Source of the DNA: CAZYAK01 sp964645935 | GTDB lineage: Bacteria; Patescibacteriota; Gracilibacteria; Peribacterales; Peribacteraceae | Direction of reading: 5' to 3' | NCBI GenBank assembly: GCA_964645935.1 | Contig: CAZYAK010000059.1 | Span: 1 to 10,024, forward strand | DNA length: 10,024 bases | In this document: positions 4,942 to 10,024 of the stretch, piece by piece | How the letters are laid out: the number at the start of each line of letters is the position of its first letter | How positions within the stretch are numbered: position 1 is the first letter of the stretch | Position numbers and translations under genes: made by a program | The notes under the pieces: model-generated | Told to the model about the DNA's origin: nothing | The model's database searches: none | What the model saw: the letters and a program-made list of their open reading frames with translations, nothing else

Positions 4942-6650
4942 TGGAAGCGACGTCCTTCACCGGCAAGCGCTGGCGTGTGCGCCACGATCTGCGGAGCAGC
5001 CTGCCCGCCGCGCGTGACGCGTGGACCGATGCCGTGCTCGCGCACTTCTTGGCGCAGCGCGAGCTGACCCCCACTGACGCCTCCACACTCGCAGCGTGCG
5101 GCTACCCGGCTGCAGCGTTTCCCGATCTTCCGGCCGCCGTGGAGCGCATCCGCAGGGCTATAGGCTCAGGCGAGACGGTAGCGGTGTTTGGCGACTACGA
5201 CTGCGACGGCATCACGTCCACGGCGCTGCTCGCGCGGTTCTTCGCGCGCCGCGGCATCAAGCCAGTGCTGCGCCTGCCGCACCGCGAGCGCGAGGGCTAT
5301 GGCCTCAAGTCCGCCATCGTGCGCGAGTTGCATGGGCGAGGCGTGCGGCTGCTCATCACCGTCGACACGGGCGGCACGGCAGTGAAGGAGATCGCGGAGA
5401 CGCGCGCTCTTGGCATGGATGTGATCGTGGCGGACCACCACCGCCTTTCGCCCGAGATCCCCGACGCCACCGCCATTCTCCATCCCACCCTCTCGCCGAA
5501 TTTCCCAGGCGCACACCCGTGCGCGGCAGGCGTGGCATGGACGCTGGTGCGCGCGCTCGAGGCAGCCGACGGCGTCAGCGACTGGCAGGAGAGCGACACG
5601 GACCTCGCGCTCGCCATGATCGGCACGGTGGCCGATCTCGTGCCGCTTACCGGCGGTAACCGCTCGCTCGCCGCGTGCGGGCTCGCCGCCTTCAACCGCG
5701 TGCGGCAGGGGCCACTGGAGCTGCTCAAGATCCAATCCGGCCTCACGGCGCCCGCCAGCAGCCGCGATATCGCCTTCCGCATTGCGCCGCGCGTCAACGC
5801 AGCGGGGCGGATGGCGGAGCCAGACATCGCCCTAAACGCCCTCCTCGGCGACTCCATCGCGGTCACGCGCTTGGAGGAGCTCAACCGCCAACGCCAGGAC
5901 ATCGTGGGCACACTTACAGAGGACGCGCTCTCGACCATCCATTCGGCATCGCCGTTCCTCTGCCTTAAGAGCCCCGCGTACCTCGCGGGGATCTGCGGGC
6001 TTATCGCGGGCAAGCTCGCCGAGAAATTCGGGCGCCCAAGCCTCGTGGCGCACGAGCAGGGCGAGCTCTGTGTGGCATCGCTCCGCAGTGTCCCCGGGTA
6101 CGACGTAGCGGCAGGACTGGAAGGTGTGGCCGACCTCCTCGTGAGTCACGGCGGCCACGCGATGGCCGCGGGTTGCGCCTTCAAGACGGTGGACTTCCCT
6201 GCGCTTGCAGCGCGCCTGGAGCAAGACGTCTGCACGCGCATCCGCCAGGAGGACATGGTGCCGCTCCTGCACCCCGATCTGCACCTGGATCCTCAGCACC
6301 TCCATCTCGACCTCTACGAGCGCCTCGCTCGTTTGGAGCCGTTTGGACAGGGTAATCCCGAGCCCTCGTTCCTGCTGACCGGCGTGACGCTCCTCGACCC
6401 GCGTCGCGTGGGCCGCGAGGGGACACACCTGCAGGGCACCATCCACGGCACGAAGCTTGTGGGCTTTGGGCTTGGCGCGTTCGCCAACCGTCTCGCGGAT
6501 CCCGTGGACGTGGTGTGCCGCCTCGGCCTCGACACCTGGCGGGGGCAGCGCGGCCTGCAACTGATGGTGGAGGACATCCGCACGCACGTGCCCGCCTCCG
6601 TCGCGTCGCCGGTATCGTCCGTCGCCACGCAGATGGGATTGGGATGGTGA
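4941..6650 (+). CDS. recJ: Single-stranded-DNA-specific 5'-3' exonuclease RecJ
   Basis: A 569-residue RecJ, normal length, of the DHH phosphoesterase superfamily. It degrades single-stranded DNA 5' to 3' in RecFOR recombination, mismatch repair and base excision repair, using Mn/Mg at an aspartate/histidine centre. Motif I is DYDCDG (85-90), motif II ITVDTG (Asp142), motif III VADHH (His166, His167), motif IV GTVADLVPL (Asp232). The connecting core APRVNAAGRM is present, and the DHHA1 domain carries GGHAMAAG (404-411). The C-terminal OB-fold region follows (LEPFGQGNPEPSF and beyond). Motif II has Thr-Gly where Asn-Gly or Cys-Gly is more usual. The start ATG at 4941 is followed by a family-like N-terminus and lies 6 bases after a -10-like TACCGT with no ribosome binding site. 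It has its own promoter region after two hairpins, so it is probably monocistronic. Confidence 0.96.
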   Translation: MEATSFTGKRWRVRHDLRSSLPAARDAWTDAVLAHFLAQRELTPTDASTLAACGYPAAAFPDLPAAVERIRRAIGSGETVAVFGDYDCDGITSTALLARFFARRGIKPVLRLPHREREGYGLKSAIVRELHGRGVRLLITVDTGGTAVKEIAETRALGMDVIVADHHRLSPEIPDATAILHPTLSPNFPGAHPCAAGVAWTLVRALEAADGVSDWQESDTDLALAMIGTVADLVPLTGGNRSLAACGLAAFNRVRQGPLELLKIQSGLTAPASSRDIAFRIAPRVNAAGRMAEPDIALNALLGDSIAVTRLEELNRQRQDIVGTLTEDALSTIHSASPFLCLKSPAYLAGICGLIAGKLAEKFGRPSLVAHEQGELCVASLRSVPGYDVAAGLEGVADLLVSHGGHAMAAGCAFKTVDFPALAARLEQDVCTRIRQEDMVPLLHPDLHLDPQHLHLDLYERLARLEPFGQGNPEPSFLLTGVTLLDPRRVGREGTHLQGTIHGTKLVGFGLGAFANRLADPVDVVCRLGLDTWRGQRGLQLMVEDIRTHVPASVASPVSSVATQMGLGW

Positions 6651-6664
6651 GGGCACGAACCCGC

Positions 6665-6695
6665 CTGTCGCCCTTCGACGGCCTCGGGGTGACAG
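6665..6695. repeat. REP-like palindrome 1 downstream of recJ
   Basis: CTGTCGCCC (6665-6673) pairs with GGGTGACAG (6687-6695) as a 9-bp stem with one G-T wobble around a 13-base loop containing TTCGACGGCCTCG. The form CCCTTCGACxxxCTCxGGGTGACA resembles short dispersed intergenic palindromes seen in many uncultivated bacterial genomes. It sits 15 bases after the recJ stop and may also end its transcript. Confidence 0.55.
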
Positions 6696-6713
6696 ACTGA
6701 GGCAGGCCCATGT

Positions 6714-6740
6714 GTCATGGTGAACCCGTCGAGCCATGAC
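6714..6740. repeat. REP-like palindrome 2 downstream of recJ
   Basis: GTCATGG (6714-6720) pairs perfectly with CCATGAC (6734-6740) around a 13-base loop TGAACCCGTCGAG. The pattern TCATGGTxxxCCxGTCGAxCCATGA is a close relative of the same dispersed palindrome class as the element 19 bases before it. Both lie between recJ and the promoter of the next gene. Confidence 0.55.
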
Positions 6741-6778
6741 GCTTTGTCCTGGCAACTGCGCGACCGCCGTTCTCACTA

Positions 6779-6806
6779 TTGATTTCACGTGATGCATCAC
6801 TACACT
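6779..6806 (+). promoter_or_regulatory. Promoter of the single-pass membrane protein gene
   Basis: TTGATT (6779-6784), a 16-base spacer and TACACT (6801-6806). The ATG at 6814 lies 7 bases after the -10, again predicting a leaderless transcript. Confidence 0.65.
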
Positions 6807-6813
6807 CGCCCGC

Positions 6814-7509
6814 ATGGTCAACAAGCCAAACACCGCATCTGAAGGAGAACATGATCGATACATTGAAGCTGCAACCGCCGCTGGCCTCCTGGCCACCATC
6901 GCTCTTGGAGCGTGGCTGGCCACGCAAGTTCTCCTGACGGAGAAGGGCAAAGGGACCGCCCCCCGGTCGGACCCCACAAAAGAGAAAGACAAGGGGCAAG
7001 AAGTAGCTCCTGAGAACGGCTTTACTCAGCAGGTCGTGCGAGATGCGCTTCTGCGACAAGGCGTCTCGTTCGATGCGGCAATGCTCCGGTTGGCACAGAA
7101 TCCCGACGTATCACACGCCCACGTCTTCACCACCGCAGATCCTGGGGTCATGGATGCCCTGAGAAAAGCGCATCCATTTGTCCCTCCTCCAGATATGCAC
7201 CCCGCTCTGGAAGTCTCGATTCACAGAATGCCAGACATGCCTGGAAAGCAGGCGGGCGACGCTCCGGGGGCATTGCACCGGATCGTCTTGATTGCACAGG
7301 GAATGCGATTTAACGGGGAACCGTTTCGATTGCTCAGGCGTGAACTGAGTGTGGAATGGCGCCCTGACACTCATCCGACTGTCACGGCTTCTTCAATGAC
7401 GGATTTTCTTCCCGACAACGGCAAAATACAGCCGATGGACAAACATGCCCAGCAAGCGGTACTTGGTTCCATTGCGCAGATAGCAATGCCCAAAGATGGG
7501 ACGAAGTAA
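6814..7509 (+). CDS. Single-pass membrane protein of unknown function
   Basis: 231 residues, not recognised. A short charged N-terminus (EGEHDRY) leads into a hydrophobic helix at about 19-41 (AATAAGLLATIALGAWLATQ within it), then a Lys-rich linker (EKGKGTAPRSDPTKEKDKGQ) and a globular part of about 160 residues. There is no signal-peptidase site of good quality, so a type II anchor with the bulk outside the cytoplasm is likely. The globular part contains FTQQVVRDALLRQGVSFDAAML and, near the end, an AQQAVLGSIAQIAMP helix; no catalytic motif is apparent. The start ATG at 6814 is supported by the promoter 7 bases upstream. Base composition is somewhat less GC-rich than recJ or galU, as is common for accessory genes. 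It stands alone between the recJ palindromes and a convergent regulator. Confidence 0.72.
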   Translation: MVNKPNTASEGEHDRYIEAATAAGLLATIALGAWLATQVLLTEKGKGTAPRSDPTKEKDKGQEVAPENGFTQQVVRDALLRQGVSFDAAMLRLAQNPDVSHAHVFTTADPGVMDALRKAHPFVPPPDMHPALEVSIHRMPDMPGKQAGDAPGALHRIVLIAQGMRFNGEPFRLLRRELSVEWRPDTHPTVTASSMTDFLPDNGKIQPMDKHAQQAVLGSIAQIAMPKDGTK

Positions 7510-7585
7510 CGGTGACGGGATGGCGCTGATGTGTGACACAATCGAGTCTTGAGCCAGGTACCGCTTCTGAGATGTGATCTGTACG

Positions 7586-7610
7586 AAAAACGCCGCCCGG
7601 AGGCGGCGTT
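7586..7610 (-). terminator. Intrinsic terminator of the XRE regulator (possibly bidirectional)
   Basis: AACGCCGCC (7589-7597) and GGCGGCGTT (7602-7610) form a perfect 9-bp stem around the tetraloop CGGA. On the minus strand the stem is followed by TTTTT (complement of 7586-7590), so it ends the regulator transcript 22 bases past its stop codon. On the plus strand only TT follows, so it would stop the upstream membrane-protein transcript less well. Confidence 0.85.
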
Positions 7611-7631
7611 GTGAGTACTGGAACGGGCGGC

Positions 7632-7856
7632 TCAGACCGGAGCCAGTTTGCCTTCCATGGAGAACACCTCCGTAACATCCACGCCCAGCGCTGACGAGAT
7701 CTTGAGGGCAAGGAGGATGGACGGATTCGTGCGACCGCGCTCGATGCTCATGATCGTCTGACGGCTGACACCGGTGCGGAGCGCGAGCTCTTCCTGCGTC
7801 ATATTGCGTTCGAATCGCAGACGGCGGATGGCGTTCTTCAGTTGGGCGTTGGTCAT
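7632..7856 (-). CDS. Small XRE-family HTH transcriptional regulator
   Basis: A 74-residue protein that is almost entirely one Cro/CI-type helix-turn-helix domain. After LKNAIRRLRFERN comes the classical MTQEELALRTGVSRQTIMSIERGRTNPS, with recognition helix SRQTIMSIE, then LLALKISSALGVDVTEVF. It resembles the stand-alone regulators that often control a single neighbouring gene or toxin-antitoxin pair, though no toxin is seen. The ATG at 7856 gives the usual family start. The frame stays open upstream to 8030 but that part has no family character. A possible promoter (TTGCCC, 16 bases, TACAAT at 7943-7938) would give a leader of about 75 bases. It is divergent from hsp20 across 276 bases, so it may regulate itself or the chaperone; this is a guess from position. 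Confidence 0.88.
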   Translation of the reverse strand: MTNAQLKNAIRRLRFERNMTQEELALRTGVSRQTIMSIERGRTNPSILLALKISSALGVDVTEVFSMEGKLAPV

Positions 7857-7937
7857 AGGATGCTGGGAACTCGTAACGGATCGAGCGGGAACCCCGCCTG
7901 TCCTGGCCTTCTCCTCGTGTCCTGTCTCGCGGGCCGC

Positions 7938-7965
7938 ATTGTACTGATGTCTCCCACCCGGGCAA
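7938..7965 (-). promoter_or_regulatory. Possible promoter of the XRE regulator
   Basis: On the minus strand TTGCCC (7965-7960) and TACAAT (7943-7938) are 16 bases apart. Transcription would start near 7931, about 75 bases before the ATG at 7856. No start codon in frame lies nearer the predicted 5' end, so unlike other genes here this one would have a leader. Confidence 0.45.
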
Positions 7966-8030
7966 GGCTCCCGAGCACGAGCGTACCGCGTGCGGCTTGC
8001 ATCGTCTTGCAAAACCTGTCTCGGACACAC

Positions 8031-8053
8031 AGACGGGTGACCAAACCCCGTCT
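8031..8053. promoter_or_regulatory. Inverted repeat AGACGGG-N9-CCCGTCT between the XRE gene and hsp20
   Basis: Perfect 7-bp arms at 8031-8037 and 8047-8053 flank 9 bases. The arrangement (7-N9-7) is like that of a dimeric operator. It is about 43 bases upstream of the hsp20 -35 and about 66 bases upstream of the XRE -35. A smaller alternative stem CCCGT (8047-8051) with ACGGG (8057-8061) overlaps the right arm. Confidence 0.4.
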
Positions 8054-8095
8054 TTCACGGGACCGCAAGTGCATGCTCGACGCCACATCGACTTT

Positions 8096-8125
8096 TTGCA
8101 GCGCGCAAGCCATTCCGGGTAACAT
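8096..8125 (+). promoter_or_regulatory. Promoter of hsp20
   Basis: TTGCAG (8096-8101), an 18-base spacer and TAACAT (8120-8125). The ATG at 8133 begins 7 bases after the -10 and no Shine-Dalgarno sequence is present, again suggesting a leaderless transcript. Confidence 0.5.
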
Positions 8126-8132
8126 CGTCTCC

Positions 8133-8609
8133 ATGGGCAGCTCGCCGTTCCACGGCATCTTCAGTGCGTTGGGGAACAACGACGGTCGTCGCAGCGTGTT
8201 CCCGTTTGGATCGGAAGACCCTGTCGGCGGTCCGGCGATGCCTCAGCAGCCCCTACAACAGCGCCAGGACCCGCAGGGGAACATCGGCCGCGTGGCCGTG
8301 GATATCTCCGAGCAGGACGAGTACTACATCATCAAGGCACCCATCGCCGGAGTCCGCCTGAGTGACCTGGACATCGAGGTGAACGAGAACGTCATCACGA
8401 TCCGTGGCTCACGCCGCCAGACCGACATGATCCCGGGCGGGCAGTACTTCCTCCAGGAGTGCTTCTGGGGACCCTTTGCCCGCTCCATCACGCTCCCCAT
8501 GCAGATCGATCCCCGGAAGATCCGCGCGACATTCAACAAAGAGTGCATCCTGAAAATCCTCATCCCCAAGGAGGAGAAGGTGAAGGTGGTGAAGATCAGC
8601 GAGGTATGA
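8133..8609 (+). CDS. hsp20: Small heat shock protein (Hsp20 / alpha-crystallin family)
   Basis: A 158-residue ATP-independent holdase chaperone. Residues 1-48 are a Gly, Pro and Gln-rich N-terminal arm (PMPQQPLQQRQDP-like) of the kind that drives oligomer assembly. Residues about 50-146 are the alpha-crystallin beta sandwich: VAVDISEQDEYYIIKAPIAGV, LDIEVNENVITIRGSRR, then FLQECFWGPFARSITLP and ATFNKECILKILIPK. In the last motif the usual Gly of AxxxNGVL is replaced by Glu-Cys. The tail VVKISEV is short, with no clear IxI. The ATG at 8133 is chosen because family features start soon after it and a promoter ends 7 bases before it. The frame is open back to 7842, but that upstream part overlaps the divergent regulator region and reads like noise. 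No CIRCE element was found. Confidence 0.93.
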   Translation: MGSSPFHGIFSALGNNDGRRSVFPFGSEDPVGGPAMPQQPLQQRQDPQGNIGRVAVDISEQDEYYIIKAPIAGVRLSDLDIEVNENVITIRGSRRQTDMIPGGQYFLQECFWGPFARSITLPMQIDPRKIRATFNKECILKILIPKEEKVKVVKISEV

Positions 8610-8621
8610 GGCGAAGTGGTC

Positions 8622-8693
8622 AGTGGACGAGTGGGCCAGTAACGAGTCGCCGGCGAAACCGAGCATTCTACTCGTCACTCGTCACTCGTCACT
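8622..8693. repeat. Large imperfect inverted repeat with tandem CTCGTCA heptamers
   Basis: The right arm (8670-8693) holds three perfect tandem copies of CTCGTCA at 8671-8677, 8678-8684 and 8685-8691. The left arm (8622-8647) is a decayed inverted copy containing AGTGGACGAGTG and AGTAACGAGT. The arms can form a long imperfect hairpin between hsp20 and a convergent gene whose stop codon (8689-8691) lies in the last heptamer. It probably acts as a shared terminator or is a dispersed repeat element. Confidence 0.6.
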
Positions 8694-9039
8694 TCCTCTT
8701 TTTCTTCCCACCCACCTTCTTTTTGACCGACTTCCGCATCACCGCCACCTTGGGCGAGCGTGCGGCACGCAGCGGCTTGCGGGAGCCGACGACGGGGGAC
8801 TCTCGGAGCTTCTTGGTCATTTCCAGCGGAAGGCTTTTGAGCGTCTCCCACACGTCGAGGCCGCCCATGTAACGCCAGTCGGCCTTGGAGAGGAGCGTCT
8901 CGAACTGCTTCATCTGCGATCGAACCTCCTTGCGAACCTTGGGATCGCGGAGGTCGCTGTCCAGCAGGTCCAGGAGCTGGAACTGCATGACGTACAAGTT
9001 CTGTACGTTCTCGAGCGCTCGATCGGAGGAAGTTCCCAT
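8689..9039 (-). CDS. Small hypothetical protein with a highly basic C-terminal tail
   Basis: 116 residues from the ATG at 9039, family not recognised. Residues 8-53 are predicted helical and heptad-like (LENVQNLYVMQFQLLDLLDSD, then VRKEVRSQMKQFETLLSK in parts), followed by a compact piece with WRYMGGLDVWETL. From about residue 76 on the chain is Lys/Arg-rich and probably disordered, ending KKKVGGKKKRK, like histone H1-type or RNA-binding tails. Nucleic-acid binding is an inference from charge only. The frame remains open 43 codons upstream without ATG, GTG or TTG and reads GLILPHKHMG just before the ATG; a CTG or ATT there would be closer to the expected distance from the promoter, so the N-terminus is uncertain. 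It converges on hsp20 and diverges from galU. Confidence 0.65.
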   Translation of the reverse strand: MGTSSDRALENVQNLYVMQFQLLDLLDSDLRDPKVRKEVRSQMKQFETLLSKADWRYMGGLDVWETLKSLPLEMTKKLRESPVVGSRKPLRAARSPKVAVMRKSVKKKVGGKKKRK

Positions 9040-9063
9040 GTGTTTGTGTGGAAGAATCAGGCC

Positions 9064-9092
9064 ATTGTAGGCGATCTCTGCTCCGAAGTCAA
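9064..9092 (-). promoter_or_regulatory. Promoter of the basic-tailed protein gene
   Basis: On the minus strand TTGACT (9092-9087), exactly 17 bases, then TACAAT (9069-9064): a near-consensus sigma-70 promoter. The annotated ATG at 9039 lies 24 bases after the -10, unlike the 6-9 bases seen for other genes. Confidence 0.75.
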
Positions 9093-9172
9093 AAACCCCC
9101 TCCCGATGCGCGATGGTGACGTGCGCGGTACGAAGCCCAAAACCCGCAATCCGAATGGGGCCACCCCTGCGT

Positions 9173-9178
9173 TACACT
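9173..9178 (+). promoter_or_regulatory. -10 element of galU
   Basis: TACACT lies 9 bases before the galU ATG, identical in sequence to the -10 before the membrane protein gene at 6814. No convincing -35 is visible at 16-18 bases. It predicts a leaderless or nearly leaderless transcript, and no ribosome binding site is present. Confidence 0.5.
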
Positions 9179-9187
9179 TCTCTACGC

Positions 9188-10024
9188 ATGAAGCTCACCC
9201 AAGCCATCCTGCCCGTGGCCGGGCTCGGCACTCGGTTCCTCCCGTGGACGAAGGTCGTCCCCAAGGAGCTCCTGCCCATCGGAAACCAGCCGATCATCGC
9301 GCTGCTCGTAGACGAGTGCATCTCGGTAGGCATCCACGACATCTGTTTCGTCATCAGCCGCGGCAAAGAGGCAATCCCCCAGTACTTCTACGAGATGCCC
9401 GAGCTGGAGGCGGAGCTCGCACGCCGCGGCAAATCCCACCTCCTTGAAGAACTGCACCGCTACGACTCCGTGCGCTTCCACGTGGTGTACCAGGAGGAGA
9501 TGAAGGGCGACGGCCACGCCATCCTCCAGGCGCGCGACTGGGTGCGCAGCGACCATGTGGCGATTCTCTTTGGGGACGATCTCATCGTGGGAAAGCGCAA
9601 CGGCCTCCAGCAGATGAAGGAGGCGATGAAGGGCATGGAAGGCAGCAAGCCCGCCGCAATGCTGTGCTTGCAGGAAGTGGAGCGGAAGCTGCTGTCTAAG
9701 TACGGCGTGGTGGACATTGACCACGCGTGGTCCAAGGCACATCCCCATCCGAGCACGCGCAAGGTGAAGGGCCTGGTAGAAAAGCCGAAGCCCGAGGACG
9801 CGCCGAGCAACCTAGGCATCGTGGGCAAGTACCTCATCCCACGCGCGGTGATCGAGAAGCTGCATCGCATCGAGGAGGGATCCGGGGACGGGGAGGTGCG
9901 CCTGATCGACGGTCTCATCGCAGAACGCAAAGCCGTGGACATCTACGGCTGCATCTTTGAGGGGCGGCGCCTGGATACCGGCACGCCGGAGGGCTATCGC
10001 GAGGCGGTGAAGGTGCTGGGGTGA
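9188..10024 (+). CDS. galU: UTP--glucose-1-phosphate uridylyltransferase
   Basis: A complete 278-residue nucleotidyltransferase that makes UDP-glucose from UTP and glucose 1-phosphate, feeding cell-surface glycan and lipid glycosylation in the cytoplasm. The N-terminal nucleotide-binding loop is AGLGTRFLPWTK (12-23 region) followed by VPKELLPIGNQPII. Next come FVISRGKEAI, the UTP/base region GDGHAILQARDWV, the metal-binding LFGDDLI, then GLVEKPKPEDAPSNLGIVGKY, which is highly typical of GalU, and the C-terminal GEVRLIDGL and LDTGTPEGYREA. The usual LPATK is LPWTK here. Length is close to the family norm (about 290). The ATG at 9188 begins the conserved core directly; the frame is open back to 9113 but lacks family features. 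GalU is preferred over the related dTDP-glucose enzyme RmlA because of the VEKP-APSN signature. The stop codon is the last base of the window. Confidence 0.93.
   Translation: MKLTQAILPVAGLGTRFLPWTKVVPKELLPIGNQPIIALLVDECISVGIHDICFVISRGKEAIPQYFYEMPELEAELARRGKSHLLEELHRYDSVRFHVVYQEEMKGDGHAILQARDWVRSDHVAILFGDDLIVGKRNGLQQMKEAMKGMEGSKPAAMLCLQEVERKLLSKYGVVDIDHAWSKAHPHPSTRKVKGLVEKPKPEDAPSNLGIVGKYLIPRAVIEKLHRIEEGSGDGEVRLIDGLIAERKAVDIYGCIFEGRRLDTGTPEGYREAVKVLG

Noticed and set aside
5832..6992. 386-residue open frame on the minus strand opposite recJ
   Set aside because: It overlaps the conserved DHHA1 and OB regions of recJ and runs into the next gene; no recognisable domain. Long antisense frames are expected in GC-rich codon usage.
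7393..8088. 231-residue minus-strand open frame across the XRE gene and the intergenic region
   Set aside because: It overlaps the XRE gene in another frame, covers two promoters and a terminator, and has no domain character.
7857..8132. CIRCE (HrcA) heat-shock operator before hsp20
   Set aside because: No TTAGCACTC-N9-GAGTGCTAA or close variant is present; only an unrelated inverted repeat with the same spacing.
9113..9187. 25-residue N-terminal extension of galU
   Set aside because: It covers the -10 element of galU, has no similarity to the family, and the conserved core starts directly at the ATG at 9188.

Overview
The window looks like a scaffold from a high-GC uncultivated bacterium. 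It uses the standard genetic code: TGA is an ordinary stop for hup, jag, recJ, hsp20 and galU. Compact genes, several short lineage-specific membrane proteins and an almost complete lack of Shine-Dalgarno sequences would fit a Patescibacteria/CPR member such as Peregrinibacteria or Peribacteria. That placement is an inference from style, not from a marker gene. A run of exactly 100 N at 3097-3196 is an assembly gap, so the apparent neighbours across it may not be adjacent.

Layout, left to right: the 3' end of an HU-type nucleoid protein gene with a strong intrinsic terminator; jag/khpB (KH-R3H RNA-binding protein); then, convergent on the minus strand, an AT-richer gene joining a winged HTH, a GHKL ATPase and a STAS-like (DUF4325) domain. 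Three contiguous 22-bp direct repeats sit on this gene's promoter. Upstream of it on the same strand is dnaJ, whose start codon abuts the gap. After the gap come, on the plus strand, a membrane-anchored protein with calcium-binding DxDGDG (thrombospondin type 3) repeats and a small secreted protein with a C-terminal membrane anchor. They are followed by recJ, a pair of REP-like palindromes and a single-pass membrane protein of unknown function. A small XRE regulator (minus) and an Hsp20 chaperone (plus) diverge from a shared 276-bp region. A short basic-tailed protein (minus) converges on hsp20 and diverges from galU, whose stop codon ends the window.

Housekeeping themes are RNA binding and chromosome packaging (HU, Jag), protein quality control (DnaJ, Hsp20), DNA repair (RecJ) and cell-surface sugar supply (GalU). 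Two adjacent exported proteins suggest a small surface module. The most unusual parts are the HTH-GHKL-STAS gene with its repeat operator, and a recurrent promoter layout in which a -10 hexamer (TANNNT) lies only 6-9 bases before the ATG with no ribosome binding site. That layout implies leaderless transcripts for at least five or six genes. No tRNA, rRNA, CRISPR array, insertion sequence or integrase was seen, and no stretch above 300 bases lacks a gene.
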